In this document: positions 1 to 11,102 of the stretch, piece after piece
Layout of the letters: each line of letters starts with the position of its first letter
Position numbering within the stretch: the first letter of the stretch is position 1
Origin: Coriaria nepalensis
Taxonomy: Eukaryota > Streptophyta > Magnoliopsida > Cucurbitales > Coriariaceae
Assembly (NCBI GenBank): GCA_027186245.1
Contig: CP114497.1
Coordinates: 193,501-257,500, forward strand
Length of the DNA: 64,000 nucleotides
Direction of reading: 5' to 3'
Notes under the pieces: model-generated
The model's input: the letters and a program-made list of their open reading frames with translations, nothing else
What the model was told of the DNA's origin: nothing
Database searches by the model: none
Translations under genes and position numbers: made by a program

Positions 1-190
1 TTCTATACCTAAAAGTGATATGAAACTCCAAATATTTTATTCTTATGACTTTTGGCACTGCATTGTCTGTTCTACAAGTTTAATTCACTTCTTAATTCTT
101 AATTTTTGTGTAGTTCAGTTTTACGAATTAAGGTTTTATATAATGTGATGTCCAAGTCTACTTTAGTAGTGTTCTTGTTCCATGTAGATA

Positions 191-197
191 GATGATA

Positions 198-244
<47 letters not shown>
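191..244. repeat. (GAT)n microsatellite
   Basis: Near-perfect trinucleotide array of about 17 units with one early GATAAT interruption, in intergenic DNA. Confidence 0.95.
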
Positions 245-421
245 CTTATTAAGCACCAAATCTGGTCTTGTAGAAGAAAAACATCTTCCTTTATTGCCAG
301 AAGATGGAGGAAGAAGACAGTTCAGATGATGGTTACAAACCCACTAAATACAATATTACAAGCTACTGCTTAATTAATACAATGTTAATTAGAATTACAT
401 ATCACTTATCAGGAGAAAACA

Positions 422-464
422 AAAACACAAACACAAACACAAACACAAACACAAACACAAACAA
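422..464. repeat. (AAACAC)n hexamer microsatellite
   Basis: About seven perfect AAACAC units in a row. An open frame through it reads as alternating Asn-Thr and is not a gene. Confidence 0.9.
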
Positions 465-888
465 CAACTGCCCCCCACTTTGTAGTATGATATTGATCAG
501 CTTCATTGGTGAAAATTAGAGCACTAAGTGTGGATATACTTGTACTACTTGATTTCCCATATATATTCCTGAGCCCAAATAAAAACCTGAGTTGGGATTC
601 TTCAGGTCCAAAAAAACCAATTGATTACTAATTGGGAACAGGCCCAGGACAAAATGGATGATCAGTAGCCTTCTAAAACCACACCGCAGCTCATAAAACC
701 AAACCAAACCAAACCGGACCAAGCCAGCCCATGAGGGCCTTAAAAAGGAGCAGTAGCAGTTGCAGTTGCAGGCAGCAGCCTTACATTTATATGGATACGG
801 TGTATGGCAATAATCATCATCTAGAAGAAGAAGAAAGAGATTAGTAGTACTACTAGTGGCTAATTACTTAATTAATTAATCAAGCATC

Positions 889-1119
889 TTATTCATCTCC
901 ATGAATGTAGGAACAAAGGAGCATAGTTGCGCAGCGGCGAAGGATGTAGATACGAGCTCGTTGCTGCTTGATCAAATATGCACATCGGCTTGAGAAACCA
1001 TGCCGTCTCTTTAAAGATCTCATCTTCCCAGATACTCCTTCTACCTTGCAACCATTACTCTTATTATCATTATTCATGTACTGGCCATGGTGATGATGAT
1101 GCTGTTGAAGCTCAGCCAT
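889..1119 (-). CDS. DVL/ROTUNDIFOLIA-like small polypeptide
   Basis: Intronless 76-residue protein of the plant DVL/RTFL family. Members are small plasma-membrane-associated polypeptides that restrict polar cell proliferation; overexpression shortens leaves, siliques or stalks. The diagnostic C-terminal RTF domain spans about residues 37-70: a basic RRHGF lead-in, then RCAYLIKQQRARIYILRRCA, then TMLLC. This closely follows the family pattern CxxLVKEQRxRxYIxRRCxxML. The N-terminus is His/Gln-rich and variable, as usual. The family's Trp after the last Cys is absent here (the end reads CSYIHGDE). The start is the only Met upstream of the domain, and a TATA-like box lies about 110 bases upstream. 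The locus is divergent from the H+-ATPase. Arabidopsis has an RTFL gene near SRF7, which fits the synteny (recalled). Confidence 0.9.
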   Translation of the reverse strand: MAELQQHHHHHGQYMNNDNKSNGCKVEGVSGKMRSLKRRHGFSSRCAYLIKQQRARIYILRRCATMLLCSYIHGDE

Positions 1120-1226
1120 TGTTGCTTAATCCGAGCAGTAATGGAATTAATAATTGACACGAAAAAAACAAGCCTCAAATGAGAGCTTGGAAAGGCGTAT
1201 GAAGTGGGTGGGGTGAGTAGCAATGT

Positions 1227-1236
1227 GTATATATAG
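1227..1236 (-). promoter_or_regulatory. putative TATA box of the DVL/RTFL gene
   Basis: On the minus strand this reads CTATATATAC, about 110 bases 5' of the start codon at 1119, a normal spacing for a plant TATA box plus short leader. It is assigned by position only. Confidence 0.5.
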
Positions 1237-1239
1237 ACG

Positions 1240-3600
1240 ACAACAACAAGAAGCTAACTAATTTAATAATTTGATTTTTCTGGATTTAAAAAAAAAATAT
1301 ATATATATATATATATTGAAAAAGTGAGGTTGCTTAATTGTATTAAGGATGAAGTGAACATGGTCATGATGGTTTCGAAAACTGAGGGATATGCAGCGAT
1401 GAAGATTGCACAGATTCCTATAGAGAAAGTGAACGTGGAGTTTCTGATTCAGTTTCAAGTTTCAACTCTCACCTGCTAGCTTCCACCAAATATTATATAT
1501 ATATATATGTTAAAACTTCAATTTATTAATTAAATAAAAATATTAAATTATTAAGAAAAATTAGTATTTTATTTTTAAATATAAATAATAATAAAAAATT
1601 ATTATTTATATAAGTATATTAATTAATCCAAACTGTACATATAATGATGTAGAAAGCTGGCAAAGGTTGGCATGAAAAGCGGAGAGCTGTTTGAATGAGG
1701 ACAAGGCAAAGCTGGCATTCAGATTTGAGTAACGGGAACAAGGTTCCGGCAATCTGACCTCAATTTTGATGTGGGTCTACTTTGCTTACGTGGATTCATC
1801 CTAACATACATGAATATCATCATATCTTCTCTTCTCCTCATTTCTTAACTCATAACGTTCATGCATGCCAACTGTTAAATCATATATATTTAAGACAGAA
1901 ATCTCAAATCTGTTCTGCAAATATCCATATAACCCATAATTAGTACATATTTTAGGCATGTTTCAGATTGAAGATTATGTTTAATTTAAAATTAGTAACT
2001 CCATTACAGCTAATAATTACTGGATCTAGCTAGGTATATGTTTGATAAGATCAATCTAGATATTCTTGCATGCAGAGTATAATTTAAGTTGTCAAAGATC
2101 ATATAGCCAGTCAGTCAATCAGACAACCTCAATCTTCGTAGATAGTTTTGTTGATAATTCTCATCCTCATCTTTCATTAATTAGAAGTTAAAACGCATGC
2201 AATTTAAGAGGTGATTAAGCAACCAAGAGAGATTGAACCAGCTGAACACAAATTTCTTACATAGAATAATAGATCATATCTAAAACACTATTTCTAAGTC
2301 CAGACATATGACAAAAATGAGAAGATAGATCCTGGTAAGATAAGGTAAGGTTAAGGGTAAGGTTAAGGTTAAGGTTAAGGTTAAGGTTAAGGTTAAGGTT
2401 AAGGTTAAGGTAAGGTTAAGGTAAGGTAAGGTAGCTAGGAACATCCCTTCCGTTACACCATTAAAAGCTGGCCTGCTTTCACTTTTTTCGATTTCATCAA
2501 ACAAAATCTCTACAATCTCATCCGCATACAATGAATGTCGACCAAGAGTGTGTTACAAATTAACTAACCTGACCCTACGGATCGTATAAGTATTCTTAAC
2601 GTAAGTTCATCAAATCTCGTAACAAAAACCAATACTTAAGTACGATGGTGTTAGCTTCATTATTTTACGTATGCTGTAATAAATTAATAATGTAATGTAA
2701 AAAGACTAAAAAACTAACCAAGTATATCAAAGTGCAGTGTACCCTTTTGCATTGAATATCATTTTCATGAGAAAAGATCTAATCTAGCTTGAATTGAAGC
2801 TTCAACTTCGTCTCCTTGATCGAGTGAAAGAAACATGAGTCATCTTCAGCCTGAAGGCAACAGTCACTGGGCCTTGATCTAAGCCCAACAAATGAAAAGA
2901 AGCATCGGCTCGTAAAAGAAACATGGGCCATGTAACTAAAATAAAATCAGTTTCGCCCATTCAATTATAAACCTCCTAGACCTGGCCCAACAAACTATAG
3001 TACTCAAGAGCTCCTGCCCCATAACTCACTAGGCATAAACTAAACAGCCCTTGTGACAAGTTATTAAGTTATTATGGTTTAAATATATAAAATAGTGTGT
3101 TATGGAAGTGTCATCTAATCCATAAATGTGTAATGAGTGATAGCCTAATAATGGCCGGGGTACCTAACCCATTCATTATAAATATTCACAAACTGGAAGG
3201 AAAAAAAAAAGAGTCAAATCATATTAACTTCTAAGCTCACGTAGAGAAGACGAAATCAAATAGGTCCCATAAAAAGTTGATAACCCAAATCGGAAAGGCA
3301 AAAACAATGGGACCCAATAAAGTTTTAGTTCTCCTTGGCCCAAAGAATTTGGAACAAAAACAAAAAGAAACCAGACAAAACAAAACATGTCATCATGTCA
3401 TGTGAGAATTTCGGTGTGTAGATGTAAACAAAGAGTGAATGTTGTTTGCACGACAAGCCAAAAACAGCAAAGACTGAGGAGGAACAGCGCGCAGTGTTGG
3501 GTTTGAGTTGGAAAAGGGAAGGTTAGGTCGGAACAAGAAGGAAAAAAAGAAGGTCAGAGAACTCAAAGAAGGGTAATTTTTTAATGTTAGTTAAGCTAAC
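1240..3600. other. intergenic between the divergent DVL and H+-ATPase genes
   Basis: AT-rich DNA with AT dinucleotide runs (about 1295-1316 and 1493-1508) and a GGTTAA hexamer array at 2335-2432. No coding exon was recognised. The right end probably holds the H+-ATPase promoter. Confidence 0.55.
2335..2432. repeat. (GGTTAA)n hexamer array
   Basis: Roughly 14 units of GGTTAA with a few GGTAA and GGGTAA variants. It resembles but is not the plant telomere unit TTTAGGG. The minus-strand open frame through it encodes a Thr-Leu run and is not a gene. Confidence 0.9.
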
Positions 3601-3678
3601 GGTCACGATTTTGTCCTTTTCTTCTGCTTCTTCTTTGCTTCCTTTGTTTTCTTTCAAATAAAACTAATTTATTGCCTG

Positions 3679-3813
3679 ATGCAAGGAAACAGATCAAGGA
3701 TGGAGACACCCAGATGGGGATCAGCTACTCCTTGGTCAACTCCAGAGGTACCAACCAGTCTGCTACCAAATCATTTAGATTTACCAATTTCAGATGTAGC
3801 TCTACTCGTACTT

Positions 3814-3847
<34 letters not shown>

Positions 3848-3980
3848 AGCTACATAAGCTCCAGTATCCATCTACCTTCTTCAATCCTTTCCTTGTACAT
3901 CTGGGAAAGGAAGGAAGGAAGCTCTTCACTTCTTACTTCCCCATTTACTTGGACACTCCCATTCTTGAAATTCTTGCATC
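3679..3980 (+). other. possible 5' leader exon or upstream ORF of the H+-ATPase gene, with a Leu run
   Basis: An ATG at 3679 opens a frame of about 100 codons containing a run of about 13 leucines encoded by a CTA/CTT repeat (3811-3847). The frame reaches a strong donor-like site, CT|GTAAGT, after 3980. The H+-ATPase start is at 4252, so this may be a 5' leader exon whose intron ends just before that start. Plasma-membrane H+-ATPase mRNAs are known to carry leader introns and upstream ORFs. If the acceptor is ...GAAAAG|ATC (exon from about 4244), this frame would end in the TGA overlapping the main ATG (CATGGCTGA). No family resemblance was recognised. It could instead be a short independent membrane-protein gene or chance. 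Confidence 0.35.
3811..3847. repeat. (CTA)n microsatellite
   Basis: Trinucleotide CTA array with a few variant units. It creates the poly-Leu stretch in the frame opened at 3679. Confidence 0.9.
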
Positions 3981-4251
3981 TGTAAGTGTTTTTATTCGTG
4001 TACATTTCTTTTACAGATTTTGTTGTTTTTCTTCGTCTTGGAATTTGTTTGAATCATGGATAATGTTGAGAGCTAAATTGTATACTGGGCATTGATATTA
4101 GTTCTATTAGTGTATGTGGAGCGGATTGATTCTTAATTGGAATATCATTGGATGTTAATTGTAGTTTGATCTGTTTAGTTTTTAAAATGCCTTATTGATT
4201 GATACAAAACTGATCCATTACTACTTTGCTAATCATTGAAAAGATCAAATC

Positions 4252-7200
4252 ATGGCTGAAGATCTTGATAGACCATTGCTGGATCCCGAGAATTTCAACC
4301 GGGATGGGATTGATCTGGTGAGTTGAGGAACCAATGTAACTTGTATCACATTCTGAAAATTTATGATCCCTAGTATAATAGTTGTTGCAAAATTCATTTT
4401 TGGTAGGAACGCTTACCATTGGAAGAAGTCTTTGAACAACTAAGAACATCACCACGTGGACTTTCTTCAGAAGATGCTCAGATTCGATTGCAGATTTTCG
4501 GCCACAACAAACTTGAAGAAAAGCCAGTAAGTTTAACAGCTCTAAATATCTCTCCCTTACCATAAATCACTGTGGCCAAAAAACAAAAGAAAGAGAGAAC
4601 TCCATAGTTATAGTTGTATAAGGTCCGAGCTTAGGCATTTCCATTGTTTGCAATCATGAATTAATTGAATCAATCATTTTCTGAGCGAACCACAGTGATC
4701 ACAATGCAGGAAAACAAAATTTTGAAATTTCTTAGTTTCATGTGGAATCCCCTGTCATGGGTTATGGAAGCTGCAGCAATAATGGCAATCATCCTTGCAA
4801 ATGGCGGAGTAAGTACATCAATACATTTTGCTTTGCCAAACTTGTCTCGAGACATTACAATTCCTCACTTCCATAACCATATACACTTTCTTTTATTTAA
4901 AATCATTCAGGGACAAGGTCCAGACTGGCAGGATTTTGTGGGAATTGTTTGTCTGCTTATAATTAACTCCACAATTAGTTTCATCGAAGAAAACAATGCT
5001 GGAAATGCCGCAGCATCCCTTATGGCCCATTTAGCTCCAAAAACAAAGGTTTGCCCATCTGTCTGATGCCTTCAATTTCGGACTATAGTTTTAATCTGTC
5101 TAGAAAGGAGTTTTCCTTAAGGAACTTTCTACATGCAGGTTCTAAGAGATGGGCAATGGCAAGAGCAAGATGCTGCAATTTTAGTACCGGGCGATATAAT
5201 AAGCATAAAGCTCGGAGATATCATCCCGGCTGATGCCCGCCTGCTTGAAGGTGATCCCCTCAAAATTGACCAGGCAAGTACTTAGAAATACCTAAGAACA
5301 ACACACCATAGAGCTGCTTAGGCAAGATTTATAATCTAGAATGAAAAATTTTGCTCTGCAGTCGGCTCTTACAGGAGAATCTCTGCCTGTGACCAGAAAG
5401 ACTGGAGATGAAGTGTTTTCAGGGTCAACATGTAAACATGGAGAGATTGAAGCCGTAGTTATAGCAACTGGAGTTCATTCCTTCTTTGGCAAGGCAGCTC
5501 ATTTAGTTGACTCTACTGAAGTTGTTGGGCATTTCCAGCAGGTAAAGCACTGCATTAGCAGTTACCATCATTACATAAAGGAATTTAGACAGAAAATCTG
5601 CTTTAAACTACAATTTTGACATTAGTAACTTGTTTTTTTTTTTTTTTCTTTGTAGGTCCTTACAGCGATTGGGAACTTCTGCATTTGCTCTATAGCGGTA
5701 GGCATGATTCTGGAAATCATTGTCATGTTCCCTATACAGCAAAGATCATACAGAGACGGAATAAATAATCTTCTTGTTCTATTAATAGGAGGAATCCCTA
5801 TCGCTATGCCTACAGTCTTATCTGTCACACTTGCTATTGGTTCTCATCGTCTCTCCCAACAGGTCCAATTATATCCTATCAAAACACGAAATTCATATAA
5901 TGAAAATCCCACTATTTAGTCTCTAACATCATTTTGAATTACTTTGTAAAGGGTGCTATCACAAAGAGAATGACGGCCATAGAAGAGATGGCCGGAATGG
6001 ATGTTCTCTGTAGTGATAAACAGGAACTCTTACCCTGAATCGCCTAACTGTTGATCGAAATCTTATGGAGGTTTTCAATAAAGACATGGACAAAGATACA
6101 GTTGTTTTACTGGCAGCTAGAGCAGCAAGACTTGAAAATCAAGATGCTATAGATGCAGCAATTGTTAACATGCTTAGCGATCCAAAGGAGGTAAAAATGA
6201 CGTCAAATTATTTATCACTTTTTTTAATCTTGTTTTGAATGATTATACTAATAGGATTGAGGTACTCTCTTTGTGATTAAGGCACGTGCAAATATTACAG
6301 AAGTGCACTTTCTGCCTTTCAATCCAGTGGACAAACGTACTGCAATTACATATATCGACTCTGAGGGAAACTGGCATCAAGCCACTAAAGGAGCTCCTGA
6401 GCAGGTAGTGACTATTGCATAATTCTCTTATTTTCTTTATCCTATTAAAAATGATGGTAATTATAACCTATGCTATCTTCTCTTTACTTGTCCATAAATG
6501 TTAGATTCTAGATCTATGCCGAGAAAAAGATCAGATTGCTGAAAAAGTGCACACCATCATTGACAAATTTGCTGAACGTGGCTTGAGATCTCTTGCAGTT
6601 GCTTATCAGGTATACCATGCGGATCACCTTTTAAGTATTTCAATTATTGGAGTTAAAGATATAAGGAACCTAACATTAAAGAGTGGTTATTTATTCTGAT
6701 GTGCAATCTTACATGCTTTAAATTCATTAAAACTATGCAGTCAGTTCCAGAAAAGAGTAAGGACAGTCCAGGGGATGCATGGACATTTGTTGGGCTGTTG
6801 GCTCTGTTTGATCCTCCGAGACATGATAGCGCTGAGACCATCCGTAGAGCACTTAACCTTGGAGTCAATGTCAAAATGATTACAGGTATAAACTATATAC
6901 ATTGTAGTCAATTTATTTCTACTACTAAATCAGAAAGGCCTTGTTAAATCATATAAAAATACTAATACATCGACTTATGTGATAAAATATAGGGGACCAA
7001 TTGGCAATTGCAAAGGAGACAGGACGACGACTTGGAATGGGTACAAACATGTACCCATCATCTACACTATTGGGACGTGAAAAAGATGAACATGAAGCTC
7101 TTCCAATAGACGAGCTCATTGAAAAGGCAGATGGCTTTGCTGGTGTATTCCCTGGTATTTTAATCCAGCTTCTCTATCCTGAAAAAGTTTATATAGTCCG

Positions 7201-9095
7201 ATTATTCTCTATGTGGATTTATGTGCTGACTTTGATTTGTAATTCCTATTTGACTTTTAGAGCATAAGTATGAGATCGTGAAAATTTTACAAGAAAAGAA
7301 GCATGTTGTTGGAATGACGGGAGATGGAGTGAATGATGCACCAGCTTTGAAGAAGGCAGATATTGGTATAGCAGTGGCAGATGCTACTGATGCTGCAAGA
7401 AGTGCATCTGATATTGTCCTAACTGAGCCTGGCTTAAGTGTCATTGTCAGTGCTGTCTTAACTAGCCGAGCTATCTTCCAAAGAATGAAGAACTATACAG
7501 TTGAGTATCGATTTCTATCAAAATTACTTGAAATTTTGTATTTTTTTTTTTTAATGATTTAGTGGTGAAACTGATTAGCTTAAGTGAATCTGCAGATATA
7601 TGCTGTCTCAATTACCATTAGGATTGTGGTAAGTGTGATTTTATTTAATGTTCTAGTTTTTCAACTATATTGTTTAGAACTACATTCAATCGTATGACTC
7701 TTTATTGTAAGCTTCCTTTTTGCAGCTTGGTTTTGTGCTACTAGCATTAATATGGGAATATGATTTCCCTCCTTTCATGGTTCTGATTGTAGCAATACTT
7801 AATGATGGTAATGTCTCGGAAATCCGCGTGCAGCCTTGATGATTTACTTTTTTCTATGATGAAGAGAAGTATTTTACTCAACATGGTTTGTTTTAACTCT
7901 GGCCAGGAACCATCATGACTATATCACAAGATCGGGTAAAGCCATCTCCAATGCCCGATAGTTGGAAGCTTAACGAGATATTTGCTACCGGAATTGTAAT
8001 TGGCACCTATCTTGCTCTTGTCACTGTCCTCTTTTACTGGATTATTGTGGACACCACTTTCTTTGAGGTACTACTCGCTTTATTGTTATTGCTGTTTTCT
8101 TAACCAAAAGCTGTTTCTTCTAAATATTATTGATTGATTAAAATTCATTTTTCTATAGGACCACTTCAACGTGGAATCACTATCCAGCGACAGTGAGCAA
8201 GTCTCATCTGCTGTATATCTGCAAGTTAGCATCATCAGTCAGGCTCTCATATTTGTGACTAGAAGTCAAAGTTGGTCGTTTCTAGAACGACCCGGAACAC
8301 TTTTGATGATTGCCTTTGTCGTGGCTCAGCTGGTAAACTCTATCCAAACATGTCTTACTTTTTTTTTTTTTGGGCATGTCTTGTTTTTTTTCCCACAAGC
8401 TGCATTCATTCAATCGAAGGGACTATAAACATTTTGTTAAAATGTTTGTTTTGTAACTTTTCAGGTGGCTACCTTAATTTCTGTGTATGCAAATATAAGT
8501 TTTGCTTACATAAGTGGCATTGGATGGGGATGGGCTGGGGTTATATGGTTATATAGCTTGGTCTTCTACGTACCGCTTGATATCATTAAGTTCATAGTTC
8601 GCTACGCATTGAGTGGAGAAGCATGGAATCTAGTTTTTGACAGAAAGGTAAATGCAAATTCTAATGAAAAAGAAGTATGTGAGTTTTAAAAATTGAAATG
8701 AATGTTCATCTTTTCTTACTGTTCTCTGTTCTGTGTATGAACAGACAGCCTTTGCTTCCAAGAATGACTACAGGAAGGAAGACAGGGCAGCAAAGTGGGT
8801 ACTTTCTCAAAGAAGTCTTCAGGGGTTGCTGTCTGTAGATTTGAATGTGCATGCAAGACGATCTTCTTTGATTGCTGAACAGGCCAAGCGGCGAGCCGAA
8901 ATTGCCAGGTATTCAACAATGTCAAACATCATTTTCACTTTGATTTATTTATTTATTTTATTTTTAAGATAATTTTTATGAATAATACTTGGTGGTGTAT
9001 GCAGGATCGGGGAAATACACACTCTTAAAGGACATGTAGAATCTGTAGTGAGGCTAAAGAATCTGGATTCATTTCAATTAGCTCATACTGTATGA
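4252..9095 (+). CDS. AHA10: AHA10/PH5-type P3A H+-ATPase, frameshifted at the DKTGT motif
   Basis: P-type proton pump. AHA10/TT13 and petunia PH5 act at the vacuole in acidification and proanthocyanidin build-up. Twenty exons fit: 4252-4317, 4407-4526, 4710-4808, 4911-5048, 5139-5273, 5362-5541, 5656-5862, 5952-6190, 6282-6404, 6505-6609, 6741-6885, 6993-7154, 7261-7499, 7596-7628, 7726-7807, 7907-8067, 8159-8332, 8465-8647, 8745-8908, 9005-9095. Landmarks are [20 protein letters not shown] at the N-terminus, [43 protein letters not shown] and an autoinhibitory tail ending in HTV, with the penultimate Thr of the 14-3-3 site. Exon 8 is 239 bases, not a multiple of three: after Asp-Lys (6015-6020) one base is missing from the codons for T-G-T, giving a stop at 6036-6038. 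As read, the protein ends near residue 343; with the base present it would be about 948, the family length. The cause may be a real null allele or a homopolymer error. Intron 5 uses a GC donor (5274). Confidence 0.93.
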
Positions 9096-9916
9096 TAACT
9101 TAGCTATGAAGATCAGGTCTCAATTCTATCTTGTTGGTGAAGGAAATGTAATATCAGCTCATTCTCAGTTGCAGTTTTGCCCGGTTGGACAAAACAAGCT
9201 ACAGAATCTGTTGGTGAAGGAAATGATTTCTTTTTCTATATATAATATTTTAGACAACTCTCATATTAATAAAGCCCTTATTTAAAGTACACTGCTAATT
9301 AGTAACACATGTAAAGCTTTTAGTAACACAAGAACATAGATTAAATAGGCTTGAAATGAAATCATTACATGGTTTGACGAAGCTAAGATAAGCTACAGAA
9401 CTAATGTTTTAAACTAAAATAACAGAGTATGACTAGAAGGGCAAAGACGAGGACTTTAACATTAGAGAAAACCAGGAGAAGTTAAAGATTAGATCAAATG
9501 AGAAAGGAAGGGGTATATGATAGATAGTGTTCTATTTTGATTCTCTATTGTTATACTTTTGACTTAATGAAATGAGAAAGGAAGGATATGAATGTTACAA
9601 TGAACATCAGTGTAGCTTCTTCCTGCAGAAGACGATATTAAAGAAAGGAAATTGCTCAAACACACAAAACACTTTCATAATTTGTAATAACATTGATATT
9701 TCCAATTCTTGCAAGCAATGAAGTTGTAGCCAATGAAATTCCTCATGTGTATATATATACTTGGGTGTGTGTATGAGAAAAACCTAAAAGAAGAAGAAAG
9801 AAAGAAAAAATTTCACAAGCCAATTTCTTCACATTGATGCCCGTAGTGCAGGGAAACGAGCAATCGACTCAAACTGTTTTCTTTCTGATCAAACTCAATC
9901 TCCTTTCTAACAAACA
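9096..9916. other. convergent 3' region of the H+-ATPase and USP genes
   Basis: The plus-strand H+-ATPase ends at 9095 and the minus-strand USP gene ends at 9917. The interval holds both 3' UTRs, with an AATAAA-like signal near 9269. No other gene is visible. Confidence 0.6.
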
Positions 9917-10971
9917 TCACTTGATCATCGATTTCCTCGACCTCCAGATAATTGCAGATGGGTCAGGACAGATTCTATAAGGTATTTTTGGGCGGGGAAT
10001 GTCAGGCAAGACACTGCAATACATAGTAAAAGATATGGTGAGTTAATCAACTTTGAGAAATATGTTTAGACCTTCAGTTTGTAGCAAAGCAGGCATCATG
10101 TCATATCATTTCAAAGCAGAGTATACCTCGTGTCTATAGATAGAACTTCATTTTGAAGAAAGTTTAGTTGGACACTCACTTTAATCCAGCAAGCTCAATT
10201 TGAGAAAAGTCCATGCTGGTAGAACCGTCAAGTGCTGCTATTTGCAGAACGGTCCTTGTGATCAATTGTGATGGAGGTGGTTGCTTGATTGCTAGAACTC
10301 TGCAATTGAAATTGTCTGAAATATTGTTGTGGGCCATGGCCAGCCTATGCAACATGAATAAAACCACTGGTTTGAGTTACTAACATCATCAAAAACGCCA
10401 CTAATTCACAGGCACCTGTGCATTTAACATCTGCATTCTTATACTAAATATCTATGCTAATAACATGATGAAATTAATGCTCGGGGGGAAAAGAAACATA
10501 CTTGTAAAGAAAACTATGATCATGGAGTCCAACCACAAGCGTAGAAGCTTCAATCTCTCTGACCATGGCTGCAATCTTCAAGCCCTCTTGATCACCTTCC
10601 GTTACAACAATCTCGACCTTTGTCTGCAACACAAACCTATACAAATTAATAATGGGTTAATAAAACAAGATGGCTGCACAAAACAAGTCAAAAATTACCG
10701 GATATGTATGCTAGCGAATTTGAAGGAAGAACCTTACATTAGGAAAGCCATTGCATATGTACTCTTTGAATGAGAGGGCCAAATGGTAGCCTTTCAGGCG
10801 GAGAAGGCGAGTCTTCTTCTTTTTCTTGTTTTTGGAATTAGTAGAGGGGAAGGTATAGAGGAGAATTATCGAATCGCCATACCGCACAAGATTGTGGAGA
10901 GCCCATTGCAGAGCTGTTTTCGCTACTTCCACTTCTTCGACTACTACCACTATCTTCCTTGCATTTTCCAT
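9917..10971 (-). CDS. universal stress protein (USP)-fold protein
   Basis: Four exons on the minus strand: 10971-10738, 10623-10502, 10344-10180 and 10013-9917, coding 205 residues with consistent phases. The protein belongs to the adenine-nucleotide alpha-hydrolase-like/USP superfamily. The N-terminal beta strand KIVVVVEEVEVAKTALQWAL matches the USP start, with VRYGDSIILLYT as the second strand. The middle reads TKVEIVVTEGD...AAMVREIEASTLVVGLHDHS, and the C-terminus has PYRICPDPSAIIWRS, typical of one plant USP-like subfamily. The ATP-loop glycine pattern GxxGxxxxG(S/T) is not evident, so nucleotide binding is doubtful. The role is unknown; proteins of this type are usually described as stress-responsive. 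The start is supported by a TATA-like box about 120 bases upstream. It is convergent with the H+-ATPase and divergent from the SRF gene. Confidence 0.87.
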
Positions 10972-11089
10972 TCTCTGTCTCTATATAAAATCCGGTTTGT
11001 CTAAAAACTAGGAATCTCTTCTGATCTCTATCCAGTTTGCTTCCATATCTTTACAAATCAGTTAAGTTTCTATACATTCAAAGCATTCC

Positions 11090-11102
11090 TATATATATAT
11101 AG
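11090..11102 (-). promoter_or_regulatory. putative TATA box of the USP gene
   Basis: A TATATATATATA tract about 120 bases upstream of the minus-strand start at 10971. The call rests on position only. Confidence 0.45.

Larger units (their letters stand above)
1..888. other. intergenic, microsatellite-containing, downstream of the DVL/RTFL gene
   Basis: No coding region is supported here. The stretch holds a GAT trinucleotide array (about 191-244) and an AAACAC hexamer array (about 422-464). The small open frames across them are made of repeat codons (for example an Asn-Thr run) and have no family resemblance. The part next to 889 probably contains the 3' UTR of the minus-strand peptide gene. 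Confidence 0.6.
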
